Assembly: GCA_003260075.1 (NCBI GenBank)
Contig: QLIY01000580.1
Span: 1-64,000 of the forward strand
Source: Phallusia mammillata
Lineage: Eukaryota; Chordata; Ascidiacea; Phlebobranchia; Ascidiidae
Reading direction: 5' to 3'
DNA: 64,000 nt
The notes beneath the pieces were generated by a model, which was not told the DNA's origin, searched no databases, and was given only the letters and a program-made list of their open reading frames with translations. Every line of letters begins with the position of its first letter. Position 1 is the first letter of the stretch. This document shows, one piece after another, positions 60,700 to 64,000 of this stretch. The translations under genes and the position numbers were made by a program.

Positions 60700-63600
60700 G
60701 CTGAAAGATTATACAATAAGACGATAAATGTCGCGTTTCGTCCCACAAAGTTTTATTTTTCTCGTCTTTGTTTTCGCCATTTTCACCGTAAACTCGCAGA
60801 AATCACTCGAAACAAACGTCAACGCGAAATCTGCCACCATGCCCCAACTGTCCGAGTGGTTTCAGCATTTTCTTTGATACAGCATAGACAAAACGACGTT
60901 TTTCAGTTTCGTGTGCTTTCTGTAGCTGTGTTTGTTTGTTTGTCTTTATGTATTTTTTTCATAAATAATTATATTTGTCGCATTTCAACGCCGTAAAGCT
61001 ATCGTTCTTGTTTCTTGATGTATGTCCACCGTTTATTATATTTATTCTCTTAATATTCGTTTATAAAAAAATTTTATCTGCCTTTTCACGACTGCTCCTC
61101 GAGCAGGTCTCTCCATGTATTTTAGTTTTTTACATCGATTCCGGCATTGTCAGCATTTTTTACCATAACAAGTGATGACCGCAGTGCGGTGTGATCTTGG
61201 CCTGCATGGCTGACAATCAACAATCTCGCTACATATCTACGCTGCGCATAACATCTCCACACGCCTTGCTATACTACATCATCTTTTCCGAATCGCCTCT
61301 CTGGAACGGTACGATTTGCTAGACAAATTTTATCGCTTCGTTCGCGCTTTCCATTTAATGCGGCTTATTTTAAAAGTTCTCTTTTTAATACAAATGACCA
61401 AAATCAAGTACGAGTCTCTGAAACAATTCTGCGATGATCAGCCGAACAACAGCAGTTGAACGATTAACAGTATTTCTAGGGCATAACTTGATTGAAAGAT
61501 AGCCAACAGTTCTATTAGTAGATAATGGAGAATAAGCGTTGGTGGTATTTTGGGGTAAGATTTGTGACTCGTTTACCAACGTGTTTTGCCAATAATAGTG
61601 CCAAGTAATTTTCACAAACTGCTACAAAACCGGGATAAATTTGTTAGTACTACACGTTTGAACAGTATAAGTGAAATAAGGTTTGGTGTAAATATATAAG
61701 CCTATTAGCCTACCATGCAGTCTCGAAGGTATAGCTATCAAAAAACCAGTGGTGGATTTGTAAATTGGACCGGTCATTTCGGATCGGGTTCAATAACAGA
61801 TTACCATTAATAAATGGTTGGACTCTTTATGCTGCTTTTAATACATAAATAAAATCGGACTCATTGGGTGAGACCAAGTTCTGGGTTGGACTAAATCCAA
61901 TCTATGTTTTTAGTTTTTTTTAGACATTACAGTTTGTCTGTTTCGTTATTCGTCGCCTACTAGGCCTTAGCAGAAGTTAAAAAGCATAGCATCTAATCCA
62001 CCCCAGAAAAAAGGCTTGTCGTGAAGGTTGAAACTGGGGTTTAAAGCAACGCCAAACAAGTGAGTCAAACCGCTTGTAAAATGGGTTAAGTTTCGGTTCA
62101 GGTTCAATATTTATAAATTTATAACACTATAGTGTTATAAGGGTTCGGGTTCGGTTTACGTTTAACAAATATAGATTTTGACCCAGGTCGAATCGGTTGG
62201 CAATTTCAAAATAGGTTTAAATCGTTTATTTCTACCCATGATCTATAAGGCGTAAAACTAAACCCTATAAAGGATTTCACCTTTCACTAAGCGACATCTT
62301 ATTGTTTGCCATTTTTGACATTCCCTATTAGCTGTCATCTTACGATTTACTACGTATTTGTTGTCCTTAAATCAATAGATTTTGTGATCACAAAAAATAT
62401 TACAGGCTGCATATTTGCTGGTCCGGTTCCTGTTTAAGTAATGAATTCAACCGCTTGAATCAGTTCGGGTTCAGTTCCGGTCCGACTCTCTGGTGTAAAT
62501 GTTTAAAGTGACCTATGAAAATATATCTTGACATGTATTGATGTGTGCAAATGTTTTGTAAACCTTCCCTTTTACGTGCCTAAGCTGGCAGACGTAATGC
62601 GCCGTATACTGTGTGGCTTTGGCAATAGTGGTACATGGACGTCCAACCTGCACACACTCATCGGAGAAACTGGAAAGTTAATACAGTCCCGTAGAAAGAA
62701 TCACGAGCGGCATGTTACCAACAGCGATGCAAATTAGTCTGCACTTGCCCATCACGCAACATCACAAGGTCACACAATATATTTTGACGCCAGCGTCCGT
62801 GGTAGTCCTGTCACATTCACCAACGGTGCAACACCAACCGTGAACATCAAAACGGACATTTAAAATGTCACTGTTCGCCTTTTTATCGCCAATGTCTTAT
62901 TGTTTGTTTCGGGTTTTACTTTACGATTAGAGTATTCTAGCCATATAATGAAAGTCGTCGGTGCAATACCATTGCCCCAAATGACGTCATTTAATAGGTG
63001 GCAACCGTTTATCTAGTTCTAGTTTGTACATTTTATATAAAAGAGTATGGAGCTAGTTCTTGATCCACAATTTAGGAACAATGATATATGTCCCCTAAAA
63101 ACTGATATGTTCTGCCGTTTATTGTGCTATGAAAACGACGTCAAACGAGAGGCACAATATAAAAAATTAGAGTTTACCCTATGTGGTCTTATATCTTCTA
63201 TGGAACATCGTTGGTCAAAAAATACGCCACGCATTCAGTAAATAACGAGAGAACAAAAATTAAACCAACAATCCACGTTTTGTTAGTCTGTAACAGTTGG
63301 TGCAGGAAACATGGAAAAACAGAGTCTCGCCAGTGCCATCTTGCCACTTTTTATCATTCCCTTGCAGAGTTCCAACGTCTCGTGCGTGTAAACGTGCGAA
63401 AGAGAACGAAGTTCGGAAACTATTACGTCATTGTCGAATTTGTTCAGGGCTAACTGGATCCACTGGTCGGCGTCGGCAATTATGACGTCACGCTTAGAGG
63501 GTCCACCTTGACAGTACCTGGGTTAAACCGCTGGAATTATTTCGCTGTTTTGTTAAATCGCACCTCACTGTCACTATATATACGCATTTTCACATTACTA

Positions 63601-64000
63601 AATGTAGTTTTGCCAGGAATTACAAAAACAAAATCGTCGAAAATCAAATCAAGAAATGAAGGTACCATTGCACAAGAGTTTCCATCAGACATCGAAATGC
63701 CTGCGTACTTTTTGAACCTTCCCGGTCCAGCTCAATCGCCCGCTTGAAGCACTCGAGAGCATTTCTTTCCTCGCCCTATCGCGAAAAAAACGACAAATTT
63801 GATGTTGAGGGAAAGGTGCACTGCCGGCGCACGCTAAAACAAATCTTGTATATACGCGATAAAAATCAATTTAGACGCAAAACCTGGTTTCAAATGCGGA
63901 TAACTCACAGTTTCCTTGTTAATTTATGTAAAGGAATTTGTTAGAGATATAGTTAGACTTACTTTGATTCGAAGGCATTTTCCGCGCAACAGTTGCAGTT
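60700..64000. other. No gene recognised, downstream of ADAMTS
   Basis: Short ORFs only. From about 61747 to 62492 there are scattered GGTTCGGGTTC-type motifs resembling a decayed element, without usable inverted repeats or target duplication. CRE octamers at 62982 and 63483. Confidence 0.5.

Noticed and set aside
61747-62492. Possible hAT-like element with GGTTCGGGTTC motifs
   Set aside because: Candidate ends share only CAG and GGACCGG, and the flanks show no 8-bp duplication.
1-64000. CRISPR arrays, bacterial operons, rRNA genes, viral genes
   Set aside because: The spliced animal gene shows eukaryotic DNA; no regularly spaced repeats, rRNA blocks or viral protein motifs were seen.

Overview
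The window looks like invertebrate deuterostome DNA, most likely an ascidian tunicate. The evidence is a spliced gene with many 70-80 base introns, an AT-rich background, hAT-type miniature elements, and local sequence pairs differing by about 1.5-5%, a range expected between alleles of a very polymorphic species. The one well-supported gene encodes an ADAMTS metalloprotease of the ADAMTS6/ADAMTS10 type. The species is inferred, not demonstrated.

Bases 1-46800 hold no gene I can recognise. They carry at least three complete non-autonomous hAT elements, each with terminal inverted repeats and an 8-bp target duplication (6036-6430, 32793-32995, 38952-39397). They also hold a truncated hAT end (190-268), a GC-rich foldback element next to an assembly gap (14672-14839), minisatellites, and six direct duplications of 105-202 bp, most with a run of 10-13 C between the copies. 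Those duplications look like alternative haplotypes wrongly kept in series. Long ORFs here are few and no longer than chance allows.

Bases 46864-60532 on the + strand are the ADAMTS gene: 21 coding exons per transcript plus one duplicated alternative exon. It encodes about 1,190 residues: signal peptide, prodomain with two furin-type sites, reprolysin-type zinc protease domain with an intact HEIGH..G..HD motif, disintegrin-like domain, a first thrombospondin repeat, cysteine-rich and spacer domains, four more thrombospondin repeats and a PLAC domain. All exon phases fit except one coding shift inside a 57-base C run in exon 2. Exon 13 exists in two diverged versions (56672-56774 and 57209-57308) with the same phases. 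Using both, or neither, gives an immediate stop, so exactly one must be chosen.

Bases 60700-64000 hold no recognisable gene. Across the window the CRE octamer TGACGTCA occurs about 12 times where about one is expected.
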